From a virus, in IMG/VR virus record IMGVR_UViG_3300034094_000003, positions 1 to 33,624 of that record: a stretch of 33,624 nt of DNA; one strand, 5' to 3'. Under the pieces are notes generated by a model. It searched no databases and was not told where the DNA came from. It saw only the letters and a list, made by a program, of their open reading frames with translations. The translations under genes and the position numbers were made by a program. How positions within the stretch are numbered: the stretch's first letter is position 1; each line of letters opens with the position of its first letter. Below are positions 15,947 through 25,500 of the stretch, piece by piece.

Positions 15947-17790
15947 TGCCAGCAGAAGGATCAGTCTTTGATGGATTCACAAGTATCATAGCGCAAGACG
16001 CAGATACTCATCCATCGTATTTACCAGAGTCTGTAGTATCAGAGTCTGTAAATAGGACATTCCGAGGTGGGGTTAATAGAACAAGACCAAGTATTCGGAA
16101 TATCCAAATAGTAGCAGGAGCAGAGCAATCGGCGACTATCGTTAACGATATTCAGAACGGCAACTTCCAAGGGGCATATCCATACAGATCGTTAAAGTAT
16201 AACTCCGCTGATGGACTACTTATCTCGGTATCGGGTGTGATTTACTTTCTAAAGATCACAAACAATCTGGCGACAGCATACAAGATCATTGAAGGGAATG
16301 ATCCCGGAATGATGCACACATGGTTCGTGCAGGCTGAAGACCGGGTTTATATCCAGAACGGATACCAGAATGCAATTGTATGGGATGGAGACTTAAATGT
16401 TTCTGCCTATAGATTGAATCCATACAACCAAAAGATGCCGATTGGAACTGTAATGGAGTATGCTTTCGGGCGAGTTTTTGTTTCTGATAGGTTCAATCAA
16501 ATCTACGCATCTGACATTATCTACGGAAACGGATTTACTGATACAACCAATACCGAAAACTTTACGGAGATTACCTACTGGGCAGAAGGTGGAGCTTTCG
16601 CCACTCCTGCCATGATGGGGAATATTACTGCGATGAAGGTAATGCCGCAGATCGGAACCAACCTTCGCGGTCAAGGAGAGCTTGTTATCCTAACTGGCAA
16701 TGGAGCATTCTCAATGGATGTCTCTATACCAAGAGATCAATGGAATACTTCAAACATCCAGCGTATCTCACTCCTTGGGCGCGGCTGCACTAGCCCGTAT
16801 GTGGGATTGGCTAACTCAGAACTTTGGTTTAGATCACATGATGGTTGGGCATTCTACTCTAATAGCCAATCTGAATTTGCCAGATACTTCTCGCTTCGCA
16901 AACTTTCTAGGGAAGTGAACAAGTGGGTATCAAATGATACCCCGTGGCTGAAGCAGTTCGCTTCTACAATGTTCTTCGACAACTACCTTATCAGCACTGT
17001 TGCGCCACAGACATTTCGTTCAGAAGGGGTAGAAGGACTGAATAGGTATCATCGCGGGATGGTAGTCCTTGACCTTGACCAATCGTCTTCACCATCACCA
17101 GACGCGCAACTTTCATTTCGTTGGAATGGAATATGGACAGGTTTTAGACCAACGCAATTGCTAACAGCATTGATTGATGGTCAAAAGCGCGGGTTTGGAT
17201 TTTCGTTTGATAAAGACAACAAGAATCGACTTTACGAGTTCACCACATCCCAAGGTGACGATTACGGGCCAAATGGAACAAGGAACATAGAATCTTTCTT
17301 TACGACTGGAAGGTATGACTTCAACCGAAGCGGGGCTACAAACAAGTTCCTCCGCAAGAAGATTACGGGTGGAGAAATGTGGATGAGCGAGATCAAGGGT
17401 GAAGTAGATAGTTCAGTTGAGTTTCGTGCAGATAGTAATCCATGCTGGTCAGAACTAAAAGTTCCAACAACATTTGGATGCAATCCATGCTCGCCACAAG
17501 TAACCGAATGCATTCCCCAAAAAGGCGGCAATCGCTACAAACGCTACAAGTTTAACACTCCAGATCCAAATGAGTGTAATGACTTGGCAGGCATACCAGC
17601 GGTAGAGGGAAGTGAATTCCAGATCAAAGTCAACTTAACTGGAGCAGCTACAGTTGACCGATTAAGGTTGATGGCAAACATCAAGAACAACGATGACTCT
17701 CCGGTTGGCGACTGCCCAGAAGAAAATCAAGAGTGCGAACCATTTTTGTGTTGCCAAGAAAAATATTGGGAATATAGTATTATTAATTAA
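15946..17790 (+). CDS. putative tail nozzle (tail tubular protein B-like)
   Basis: A 614-residue, beta-rich, aromatic-rich protein with repeated segments such as VYFLKI, RVYIQNGYQNAIVWDG and RVFVSDRFNQIYASD that suggest a beta-propeller, the fold of podovirus nozzle proteins (T7 gp12 and analogues). Position near a putative adaptor gene and before ejection proteins supports this. A cysteine-rich C-terminus (CWSELKVPTTFGCNPC, then CPEENQECEPFLCC) is unusual and may bind metal or form disulfides. Alternative: a large tail-spike or stabilisation protein. A copy of the recurrent palindrome lies inside (16137-16150). Confidence 0.6.
   Translation: MPAEGSVFDGFTSIIAQDADTHPSYLPESVVSESVNRTFRGGVNRTRPSIRNIQIVAGAEQSATIVNDIQNGNFQGAYPYRSLKYNSADGLLISVSGVIYFLKITNNLATAYKIIEGNDPGMMHTWFVQAEDRVYIQNGYQNAIVWDGDLNVSAYRLNPYNQKMPIGTVMEYAFGRVFVSDRFNQIYASDIIYGNGFTDTTNTENFTEITYWAEGGAFATPAMMGNITAMKVMPQIGTNLRGQGELVILTGNGAFSMDVSIPRDQWNTSNIQRISLLGRGCTSPYVGLANSELWFRSHDGWAFYSNSQSEFARYFSLRKLSREVNKWVSNDTPWLKQFASTMFFDNYLISTVAPQTFRSEGVEGLNRYHRGMVVLDLDQSSSPSPDAQLSFRWNGIWTGFRPTQLLTALIDGQKRGFGFSFDKDNKNRLYEFTTSQGDDYGPNGTRNIESFFTTGRYDFNRSGATNKFLRKKITGGEMWMSEIKGEVDSSVEFRADSNPCWSELKVPTTFGCNPCSPQVTECIPQKGGNRYKRYKFNTPDPNECNDLAGIPAVEGSEFQIKVNLTGAATVDRLRLMANIKNNDDSPVGDCPEENQECEPFLCCQEKYWEYSIIN
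16137..16150. repeat. in-gene palindrome TATCGTTAACGATA
   Basis: A perfect 14-bp palindrome that fits the core TATCGNNNNCGATA; the outermost T-A pair of the 16-mer is lost. It encodes TIVNDI in the nozzle-like protein. Confidence 0.75.
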
Positions 17791-17794
17791 AGTC

Positions 17795-18274
17795 ATGGAC
17801 AATCAAGATAGCGCACCTTCAATTATTTTCCCGAATGTTCCAGATGATTTTTGTCCAACTGGAAACTGGGCTGATGTATTGCAAGAGTTTATTGACCAAA
17901 TTCTTTCAAATGGAACTATCAATGTGCCGGGGCTTGGTGATGTAACTCCAGAAGAAATTGCTACTATCAACGAAACTCTAGCTGATCTTCAAAACCAGAT
18001 TAATGCTATTGAAGATAACTTTATTGTAAGAAAGGGAACTATTACTTCAGTTCCTGTTGGGGATTCTATCCAGACAGTTTCATTTGCAGCATTTGCAACC
18101 AATGTGTTTTACGCTGGAATCACTCCATTCTGCAATGGAACAATTGGCACATCAGCTACACCTTTGTTTGCTATCGTTGACGGAAGCAAGACAACAACCG
18201 GATTTTCTATCCGAGTTGAAAATAACATTTCTCAAATTACGCAGATAGATTGGGTTGCGATCTATTCTGTATAA
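17795..18274 (+). CDS. fibre-type protein with C-terminal beta domain
   Basis: A 159-residue protein. Residues about 50-78 form an amphipathic helix (TPEEIATINETLADLQNQINAIE), likely a trimeric coiled coil. The C-terminal 80 residues (VRKGTITSVPVGDSIQTVSF ... KTTTGFSIRVENN ... DWVAIYSV) match a domain recurrent in phage fibre tips. The ATG at 17795 is preferred over 17693, which would overlap the previous gene by about 100 bases. It is probably a short fibre or tail appendage. Confidence 0.7.
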   Translation: MDNQDSAPSIIFPNVPDDFCPTGNWADVLQEFIDQILSNGTINVPGLGDVTPEEIATINETLADLQNQINAIEDNFIVRKGTITSVPVGDSIQTVSFAAFATNVFYAGITPFCNGTIGTSATPLFAIVDGSKTTTGFSIRVENNISQITQIDWVAIYSV

Positions 18275-18297
18275 ACCAAGCAACCACACAAAAACAT

Positions 18298-18465
18298 ATG
18301 ACACCACTAAAAGGAACTGATCCGAAGCTAGTCTCTGGCGGCGCACCAACTCGCGGCATGATCCGTGAAGGCATGGGCAACATGAACCCACCTAACACTG
18401 GCAAGAACCCATACTCCAGCGCGCCTATGCCGAAATCTGGCAAGCCCGTTGGCGCAATGAAATAA
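18298..18465 (+). CDS. small Gly/Pro/Lys-rich protein, unknown function
   Basis: A 55-residue, low-complexity, basic protein rich in P, G, M and K. No family recognised. The ATG at 18298 (ACATATG) is preferred over 18250, which would overlap the previous gene. The stop codon is followed directly by the palindrome at 18466. A minor virion or linker role is possible; a disordered peptide is likely. Confidence 0.55.
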   Translation: MTPLKGTDPKLVSGGAPTRGMIREGMGNMNPPNTGKNPYSSAPMPKSGKPVGAMK

Positions 18466-18481
18466 TTATCGGAAACGATAA
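18466..18481. repeat. palindrome TTATCGGAAACGATAA before the adaptor gene
   Basis: Same arms as the other copies but centre GAAA, so the RNA would form a 6-bp stem capped by a GNRA tetraloop. It lies directly after one stop codon and 5 bases before the ATG at 18487. Confidence 0.9.
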
Positions 18482-18486
18482 TCTCT

Positions 18487-19449
18487 ATGGCTGATACCCT
18501 CGAAGAGATGGTAGAAGTTGTGAAGGGGTTTGTAGGTGATAGCGGCGTCTGTTCATATGACAGGGCCGTTAAAGCCGTAAACCAAGCACGACGACTTCTT
18601 TGGAACAAGCGAGCGTGGACTTCTCAAGAAGAGTATGTCCAGATCTGCTGCGTGAACGATTGTTTTACGCTTCCATCTCGCTATGAGCAAATCAAGCTGG
18701 CGTGGATTGGCAATGAATCAACGTCTCTAGCAGACGAATGGTTTAATGCTACTAACGCTTTTGCTCTCCATGCGGATCACTCATGCCATAGAGGAATCGT
18801 AGAGGTAGGAGGACTCCATGTCCTCTTTCGGGATTACACAACGCATCCATACCAAATCGGAGTAATGGCCGAGGAAGCTGAAGACATCGGCGTAGAGTTG
18901 ATGTTTGAAGTGCAAGACCAGTATGACACCTACCAAAAGGTTAAGGTGACTACTGACAATCCTCCAACGCTGGCTAAGTCTGATCTCCTTGTGAAAGGAA
19001 TTCGGGCAGTCAGCAAGCCAATTACCAAGGGTAGGATTCGTGTGTATGCCTACGATACTGCATTGGAAGCAAAGACGCTGATAGCAATCTATCAACCGAA
19101 TGATGCTAATCCAACCTTCCGCCGATTCAAAGCACCAAGGACTTGCGAGTGCATCACGCTTTACGCATCGAAGAAATACTTTGATCTGACCGATCCAAAG
19201 GAATTGGTTGAGTTCATCCCAGATGCGATGATCTATGCGGTTCTTGCATTGAACTCGCGTGAGAATCGTAAGGCGCAAGAGTTCTTGAGTAACCTGTCAT
19301 TGGCCGTGCAGGAGCAAGAAAAGGAAATGGAAGGCTTAGAAATCCCTACAGCCGCACCGATCCGATTCGCAAACTATAGTCGGGCAGACAACCTAATCGG
19401 TGCTGATATATTGTCACCAACACCAAACGATTACTTCCTCTATCGATGA
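18487..19449 (+). CDS. putative head-tail adaptor (tail tubular protein A-like)
   Basis: A 320-residue protein with a helical start (TLEEMVEVVKGFVG, YDRAVKAVNQARRLLWNK), a beta middle and a helical C-terminal region (ALNSRENRKAQEFLSNLSLAVQEQEKEM). That plan, helices at each end and repeated A/R residues near the start, is typical of proteins that join portal and tail in podoviruses (T7 gp11-like). It shares a transcription direction with the nozzle gene and is flanked by small tail genes. The homology is by plan only. The stop overlaps the next ATG by 4 bases. Confidence 0.55.
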   Translation: MADTLEEMVEVVKGFVGDSGVCSYDRAVKAVNQARRLLWNKRAWTSQEEYVQICCVNDCFTLPSRYEQIKLAWIGNESTSLADEWFNATNAFALHADHSCHRGIVEVGGLHVLFRDYTTHPYQIGVMAEEAEDIGVELMFEVQDQYDTYQKVKVTTDNPPTLAKSDLLVKGIRAVSKPITKGRIRVYAYDTALEAKTLIAIYQPNDANPTFRRFKAPRTCECITLYASKKYFDLTDPKELVEFIPDAMIYAVLALNSRENRKAQEFLSNLSLAVQEQEKEMEGLEIPTAAPIRFANYSRADNLIGADILSPTPNDYFLYR

Positions 19450-19934
19450 ATTTAACAATTCCAGACAAGATTGAAGCAAAGAGCGTAATTGGATATGGTG
19501 ATCCAAACTACGAGCTAAACTTGATGGACTTGGAGATTCTGAAACTACCTCCAAGAGAATGTCCGCTGGTGCATAGGTTTACTCCGGGTATGTATATTCG
19601 GGAAATCTATATGCCGAAGGATACGATTCTGACTACTCTTCTCCATCTGACTACCCATCCCTTCTTCGTAATGAAAGGCGATGTGACTGTCTGGTATCAT
19701 GGTATCCCTGCCCACCGATATAAAACAGGCTACAGTGGCATCACAGAAGCGGGAACGAGGCGTTTGTTGGCTACTCACAAAGACACAATTTGGACTACCT
19801 GCCATGTCACAGACTTAACTGATCCAGACGAAATTATTGACAGCATCACTTCTAGAGACTTTAATCCCCACATCGCCAAGGAAGACCCAAGGGTGCAGAA
19901 GTGGCGTCATAACCGAACCGACTTAATCAAATGA
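19446..19934 (+). CDS. cupin-like virion-region protein
   Basis: A 162-residue protein with a double-stranded beta-helix pattern: GMYIREIYMPKDT (48-60), HLTTHPFFVMKGDV (67-80, histidines H67 and H71, glycine G78) and VWYHG. This matches the first cupin motif loosely, so a metal site is possible, though the usual glutamate is not evident. Similar cupin-like proteins occur in tail modules of environmental phages. The C-terminal part contains RVQKWR. The gene overlaps both neighbours by 4 bases. An enzymatic role is unproven; a structural role is equally likely. Confidence 0.65.
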   Translation: MNLTIPDKIEAKSVIGYGDPNYELNLMDLEILKLPPRECPLVHRFTPGMYIREIYMPKDTILTTLLHLTTHPFFVMKGDVTVWYHGIPAHRYKTGYSGITEAGTRRLLATHKDTIWTTCHVTDLTDPDEIIDSITSRDFNPHIAKEDPRVQKWRHNRTDLIK

Positions 19935-21022
19935 GATTTCTTTTACCAGACCCATTAGGCAACGATAAACATTCTCAGATGTTTCACTCCAGCGGATTTG
20001 CTATTGCGGCTGGTGTGGTAGCTGTAGGTGCGGCGGCAGGATCAGCGGCCATCTCCATGTCGGCAGCAAATAGGGCAAAGAAAGCTCAAGGTAAAGCAGC
20101 GGCAGCATATAAGAAAGGACAACGCAAAGTCCAACAACAAATCAACGAAGTCAAAGCTCCAGAATATAACCTTGGAGCAATGATTGGTGATGCCGCACAG
20201 ATTTCAGAATACAATAGACAGCAGGCTGAAGCGTTCCAGCCCGGAGCGGCGGCACTAAGAGCAAGGTCAGTTGGTCAAATCAACAAAGCAATGGATGTTA
20301 CTGACGAATACTTGAGGGGAGAAATCCCACAAGATGTCAGAGAACAAACCATGCGAAACATCGCTGAGTTTGGTGGTGCAGGATTCAATCCAGCAACAGC
20401 AGGCCGAGCAGGGGGATTCCAAGCAGCACAAGCATTAGTCCCAAGACAATTTGGATTAACTTCCCTTGATCTTCAAAGAACTGGGATGGCGGCAATTCCT
20501 GCAATCCAAGGCACAGCACAAAACTGGCAAACTTTGGCGCGAGCATTTACAGCAGACCCATTGGATGTAGGTAGGGTTCAACTTGGGTTCCAAACAGCAG
20601 CAGCAGAAGTTGGATTGCAAAAAGCAAGAATGACTGCTGGAGTTTACCAAAATATCTACGGAGCAAATAAAGAAAACATCGCTGCAAGCTACGCTGCCCA
20701 GCAAGCAGTCGGCCAAGGTGTATCTGACATTGGTAAGGCTACCTCTGGCGCGTTGATGGGTATGAGTAATATTAGTGCTGCACAACAAGGACTTTCATTT
20801 GGTGCTGGAGGTATGGGTGGAGGCATGGGGGGATTTGGTGGATCGGGAACCGGATTAGGGGCAACGCCACTTTACAATACACCATACACATTTACAACAA
20901 GAGCAGATCAATATGGTCAAGTTGCACCAAGCCGACTTTATCAAGGAGGGAATGTAGCTACTGGATCAATGGAGGAGCGACCAGTTCCAGTTCCACAATC
21001 TCAATTTAAATCACCTTACTAA
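19931..21022 (+). CDS. putative internal virion (ejection) protein
   Basis: A 363-residue protein. Residues about 22-46 form a Gly/Ala-rich hydrophobic segment followed by an A/K/Q-rich helix (RAKKAQGKAAAAYKKGQRKVQQQ), and the C-terminal region has a Gly/Met-rich stretch (about 285-315, GGMGGG-like). Ejection proteins such as T7 gp14 are small, hydrophobic-headed and encoded just before longer internal proteins, as here. It precedes two longer candidates and follows tail genes, which fits the T7-type order. No domain is diagnostic. Confidence 0.6.
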   Translation: MRFLLPDPLGNDKHSQMFHSSGFAIAAGVVAVGAAAGSAAISMSAANRAKKAQGKAAAAYKKGQRKVQQQINEVKAPEYNLGAMIGDAAQISEYNRQQAEAFQPGAAALRARSVGQINKAMDVTDEYLRGEIPQDVREQTMRNIAEFGGAGFNPATAGRAGGFQAAQALVPRQFGLTSLDLQRTGMAAIPAIQGTAQNWQTLARAFTADPLDVGRVQLGFQTAAAEVGLQKARMTAGVYQNIYGANKENIAASYAAQQAVGQGVSDIGKATSGALMGMSNISAAQQGLSFGAGGMGGGMGGFGGSGTGLGATPLYNTPYTFTTRADQYGQVAPSRLYQGGNVATGSMEERPVPVPQSQFKSPY

Positions 21023-21027
21023 ATACC

Positions 21028-22548
21028 ATGTCTATCGCAGAACTCATAATGCAGGGAACCAATCGCGCATCGGAATCTACCGCATGGGTTGGAGATTCTT
21101 TGGCTAAACTTGGTCAACAAGTAGGTGCATCATTGGCTCAACGCGAGCAGCAGAAGCAAGCGCAAGAGATGCTACCATTCTTGCAGCAGAGTATGCAGGA
21201 GTCGATGAAACTTGCTGGTCAAGGTAAAACTGGTGATGCGTATGCTAAGTTGATGCCGTTTCTTGCTGACCCATCGGTGATAAACAATCCAAATTTGAGG
21301 CAAGTTATACCTGCATTTGAAAGCGGGATAAAGATGGCGGGAGATCAGTTCTATAAGAAAGAAGAACTTCGCATTCGTGAAGGAATGTATAACGCGAGGT
21401 ATGGTGGCGGCGGAGGAGGGGGTGGAGATGGATTTGACCCACAAACTATTTTAGACACCATGAATCAAGATGGTGGCGATATTCTTGAAGTTGATGAGAC
21501 AGTAAATCCAGAAGGTATCAACCCTGTAGTTGCAGCCGCACTTCCAGCAACATTGATTAACCCGCAAAATGTCCAGAGTCAGCGAGGCATGGGAATGACA
21601 CCAAGATCAATGGCCACTCAAGCATCGGCAGCAGGATTGCCAGCAGTCACGCCAACTGCAATACCACAAACGAAGGATGCAGTAGATGCGGAGGCAGCGA
21701 ATAATTTACCAAAAAATAAACCTCCAGCACCACTCGCAGGGGGTGTTGGAGCAGTTAAAGGTGTTACTCCAGAAAATGCACTTTTCCCTGAACTTCAACT
21801 AACAGAACCACCCAAAGATGTTCTTCAGAGGTTCATTAAATTTGAAGACAAATTTGCTGCACTTCCATTTGAAAAACAAAAGGCAGAGATGGATAACAAC
21901 TCCATTATTTTCCCAAACAAAGAAATGCTGGCAAGTTATAAACCAGCAAAAGGTAGGGGAATAATTGAACTTTCTCCAGCGGCAGCAGTTGGAGTTCCCG
22001 GACTTGCTGGAGGAGTTGAGGTTCCAGAATCTTACATGAAATATATTGTTGGTAGTATAAATGTTAATCCTTCAACTAAGGTTAAAAGTTATAGTATCAA
22101 GCCAGAAATTGAAGGAGATGCAAAAGCTAAAGCTGCACTCAATTGGTTTAACCAATGGCAAGATACTTCGATTCAAGTAAATTCCAATCCACAACTCCGC
22201 GATCTTCTTAGTAAAGCAGGAAATGATGCCTTGGCTATTGATGTTAATCCATTGGGCAAAACCGCAACAACACCAGAGGGCGATACTATAGAAGGAGATA
22301 TTACTGAACTTTCAGTTAAAGGAAAACCGGAAACCAAAATCCAAGTTCCTAAAGTGGTAGCGGATCAAATCGCTATACTACAAACACAAACTGCTGCCGC
22401 AAATACTCACAATGCTAAGTTTATTCGGTTGAAGACTGAAGCACCACAAGCTCCAGCACAACCAACAAAAAGAAAAGTAGAAGTTCTCACGGATAAAGGT
22501 GGAAGATATTACTTGAACGCTAAAGGCCAAAAGGTTTATATTAAATAA
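21028..22548 (+). CDS. putative internal virion protein, second ejection protein
   Basis: A 506-residue protein. The N-terminal 120 residues are helical and Gln-rich (LGQQVGASLAQREQQKQ), followed by a run of eight glycines at about 130-137, a Pro/Ala-rich linker (about 165-240), and a mixed C-terminal region with a lysine-rich end (YYLNAKGQKVYIK). The C-terminal 18 residues (KVEVLTDKGG, YYLNAKG) resemble the ends of virion proteins that pack inside the head. It lies between two other ejection-type candidates, comparable to T7 gp15. The function is inferred from position. Confidence 0.55.
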   Translation: MSIAELIMQGTNRASESTAWVGDSLAKLGQQVGASLAQREQQKQAQEMLPFLQQSMQESMKLAGQGKTGDAYAKLMPFLADPSVINNPNLRQVIPAFESGIKMAGDQFYKKEELRIREGMYNARYGGGGGGGGDGFDPQTILDTMNQDGGDILEVDETVNPEGINPVVAAALPATLINPQNVQSQRGMGMTPRSMATQASAAGLPAVTPTAIPQTKDAVDAEAANNLPKNKPPAPLAGGVGAVKGVTPENALFPELQLTEPPKDVLQRFIKFEDKFAALPFEKQKAEMDNNSIIFPNKEMLASYKPAKGRGIIELSPAAAVGVPGLAGGVEVPESYMKYIVGSINVNPSTKVKSYSIKPEIEGDAKAKAALNWFNQWQDTSIQVNSNPQLRDLLSKAGNDALAIDVNPLGKTATTPEGDTIEGDITELSVKGKPETKIQVPKVVADQIAILQTQTAAANTHNAKFIRLKTEAPQAPAQPTKRKVEVLTDKGGRYYLNAKGQKVYIK

Positions 22549-22550
22549 TC

Positions 22551-25500
22551 ATGGCTACAGAGTTCATTGAAATCTCCGAAGAAGAATATCAAGGAGGGCC
22601 AAGTGATTTTATTGAAATCACAGAAGAAGAGTTTAATACACCTCAAGAACCAGTAGGCACTTCTATTGGTCAAGAAATCTCTCAGCTTCCAGCGGCACTG
22701 AAGCAATCATTTGGTCAACCGCTTGAAGCTATGGGAGAGACAGCACAGGTTGCTGGATTCCCCGCAGTAGGTGCAGCATTGAAGGGTGCGATTCAAGAGC
22801 CAGAAGGTTATGTATCCGCTGGTCAAAGGTTCATGGAGCCACAAGAAGGTGAGTTTCAAGTTGCAGGGTTTGCGCCTCAGTATGCTCCAAGAGCGGTTGC
22901 TGAACAGACTGGTCAGATTCTTTATAGCATTGGATCACGAATTGTTGGAAAATTTATTGGTAGAGGAGTTGGAGGTTTGCTTGGCCCAACAGGAGGCACA
23001 ATAGGTGGCGCGGCTGGAGAATTCGTAGGCCCAGCAGCAATTGCGGCAGCGCAGATTGTAGGGCCAGTTGCATTGGAACGAGCCAAGAATAATGGTTACA
23101 CAGAACCAACTGACGAGGATATGGCTTATGCTATATCAACTGCCGCTGTATCTGGTGCATTAGATTCTTTTGCTACAAGATTCCTTCCGGGCGGCAAAGA
23201 AGCTGTTGGCCCATTCTTTAAACGCCTTGGGGCTTCATTCCTTGGGCAAAGTGTTCCAGAGGGCTTGCAATCTTTTGCTGAACAAATTGGTGGCACTATA
23301 GAAACCAAGAAAGGAATACAGGTTAGTCCTAAACAAGCAGTTGGTGAAGCATTGATTAGTGGCGCGGCAGGCGCAGTAGCTACTACTATTGCTGCACCAT
23401 TTACACCAGAGCAAATCGCAGAAGCTAAGATTACTGAGAGTGCAAATAAAGAAGCTGAGAATCTTGTTATCGGTAACGATAATCCACAGGGTAAAGCGGT
23501 GCTGGCTAACAAGCAGAAGTTAGAACAAGAAATCACGGATATTAAGCAAGTGCTGTCAGTCATCGAATCAACTGATCCAGTAGCACAGAAGCTCAAGTTA
23601 GAACTGAAAGAGAAAGAAGCCATCCTCGCGGCAGCACAAGGCCAAGTAGATAGTATCGTTGAATCTACCAACCCAATAGCAGAGGCAAAGAAGCAACAGA
23701 TCGAATTGGGCAAGCAAATTGCAGAGAAACCTGTTGAAGAAAAACCAAAAAGTGCAATTGAGCAAATCAATCAAGAAAGAATCAATCTTGATGAACGCGC
23801 AAAAGTATTTGGTGCAATTAACGCGAGGCAATTTAATACACAAAATGTATTGAATGAAAATTTGACAGAAGAAAGAAAAACACTCCTCAGTGACTATTCA
23901 AATTTACAAGCAAAGATTCAAAATCTTTCATGGAGAGACGCATCACAATTATCTCCAGAAGATTTTTCAGTATGGCAAAAGCCTAAATTTACCGACAAGG
24001 CAACCAATGATGATGAATTAACTGATCTTGGAAAATTGCTTTCTTCTTTAAATGCTCGCGGTGATACCAATAAAGCTGATGTTGTAAGAAAAAACATTGA
24101 ACAAAGTAAACGCAAAACTGATTGGACTATAGATTTATGGCAAGAAAGATTTGATGAATCCAAAACCCAAGAAGAAATTGATACTACCAATTCTGATAAC
24201 AATGATTGGAATGATAGTGTTGATACAATTTTAGACTTAGTTAAACAGAAAACAGTAATCACGCCCCCAACAGAAGTTGCTCCAGAAGTAATCCCGCCAG
24301 TCACAGAAGTTACTCCAACTACAGAGATAGCCACCACAACAGAAGTAGCTCCAGAGGTTGTAACTCCTACGGAAACAAAAGCCACAGAGATTATTCCAAC
24401 TGGTAAGGAATCCTTAACAGTTGCTCCTATTGAAGAAGCTGTAACAACAGAAGCTCCAGCAGGAGTAACTAAAGAAAATTTTACTCAACAAAAAGAAGCA
24501 ATAAAAGTTCTTAATGAACTAACAACAATTGATCGTGCAGCACTATCTGGAAGACTTTTATCTCAAGGACTAATTACAAGGGCTGAAGCACTTTACCATC
24601 TACAACAGGCATCAAATGAAGGAATCACAAGTCAACAAATCTCAACCGCCAGAGTGGATGCAGAACAAAAATGGGATGACAGAACAAGAGATGGAATCCT
24701 TGCTGGACGAGCTTCTGTTAAACCAACCGCATCCGCAGACATTGCAATCCAAGCAGAAAACGCAAGGCGTGGTAAACGAATAGTATCCAGATTAGATGCT
24801 TTGAACCCTAAAACAGTTATAGGGATGACGGCAAGGCGAGCATTGAAATACGCTTCAGAACTAAATATTATTACTCCGGATGATGTAAAAGATAAAGAAG
24901 CCATATGGAGAACTGGCACAGTTGTAAAACCAAACTACGCATTGATGCAGGATGCAGCAGCTATTATTGCAGAACAAGATATACCTATATTAGATAGAGA
25001 AAAAATAGTTAGTTTATCATCTCGCGGAAGAAGAGGAAGAGCAATTAGATTTTGGACTGGCGATATAGGACTTCCATCAACAAAAGGAACAAGAGTTCAA
25101 ACATTAGTTCACGAAGTAGCGCACACGCTAACAGTAGATAAAACGCATGAGGTTGCTCCAAGAAATGCAGGCAGTGGCAAAAATTATATAGGTCTTTTAA
25201 AGCTAAAAATTGATGATAAAAAAATAGAAGAACCAATAAGAAGATTAATGGGCTTGTATATTTCAACGCTTGAGCAGCTTGGAATAATGGATCAGTATGG
25301 AAAAGTTGGTGGACTTGCTGGAACAAGTAATCCCGACGCATCAGTTAATGCCGCCAGAAAATTGCAGGCAGAAGGTAAACTTAGAAAAGATTTAGATGGC
25401 AATCAACTATATGCTTTAGCAAATATAGAAGAGTTTATTGCACAAACATTTTCAGCACCTCAATTTAGAGATTTGCTTAAAACATTAAAAAACCCTAATA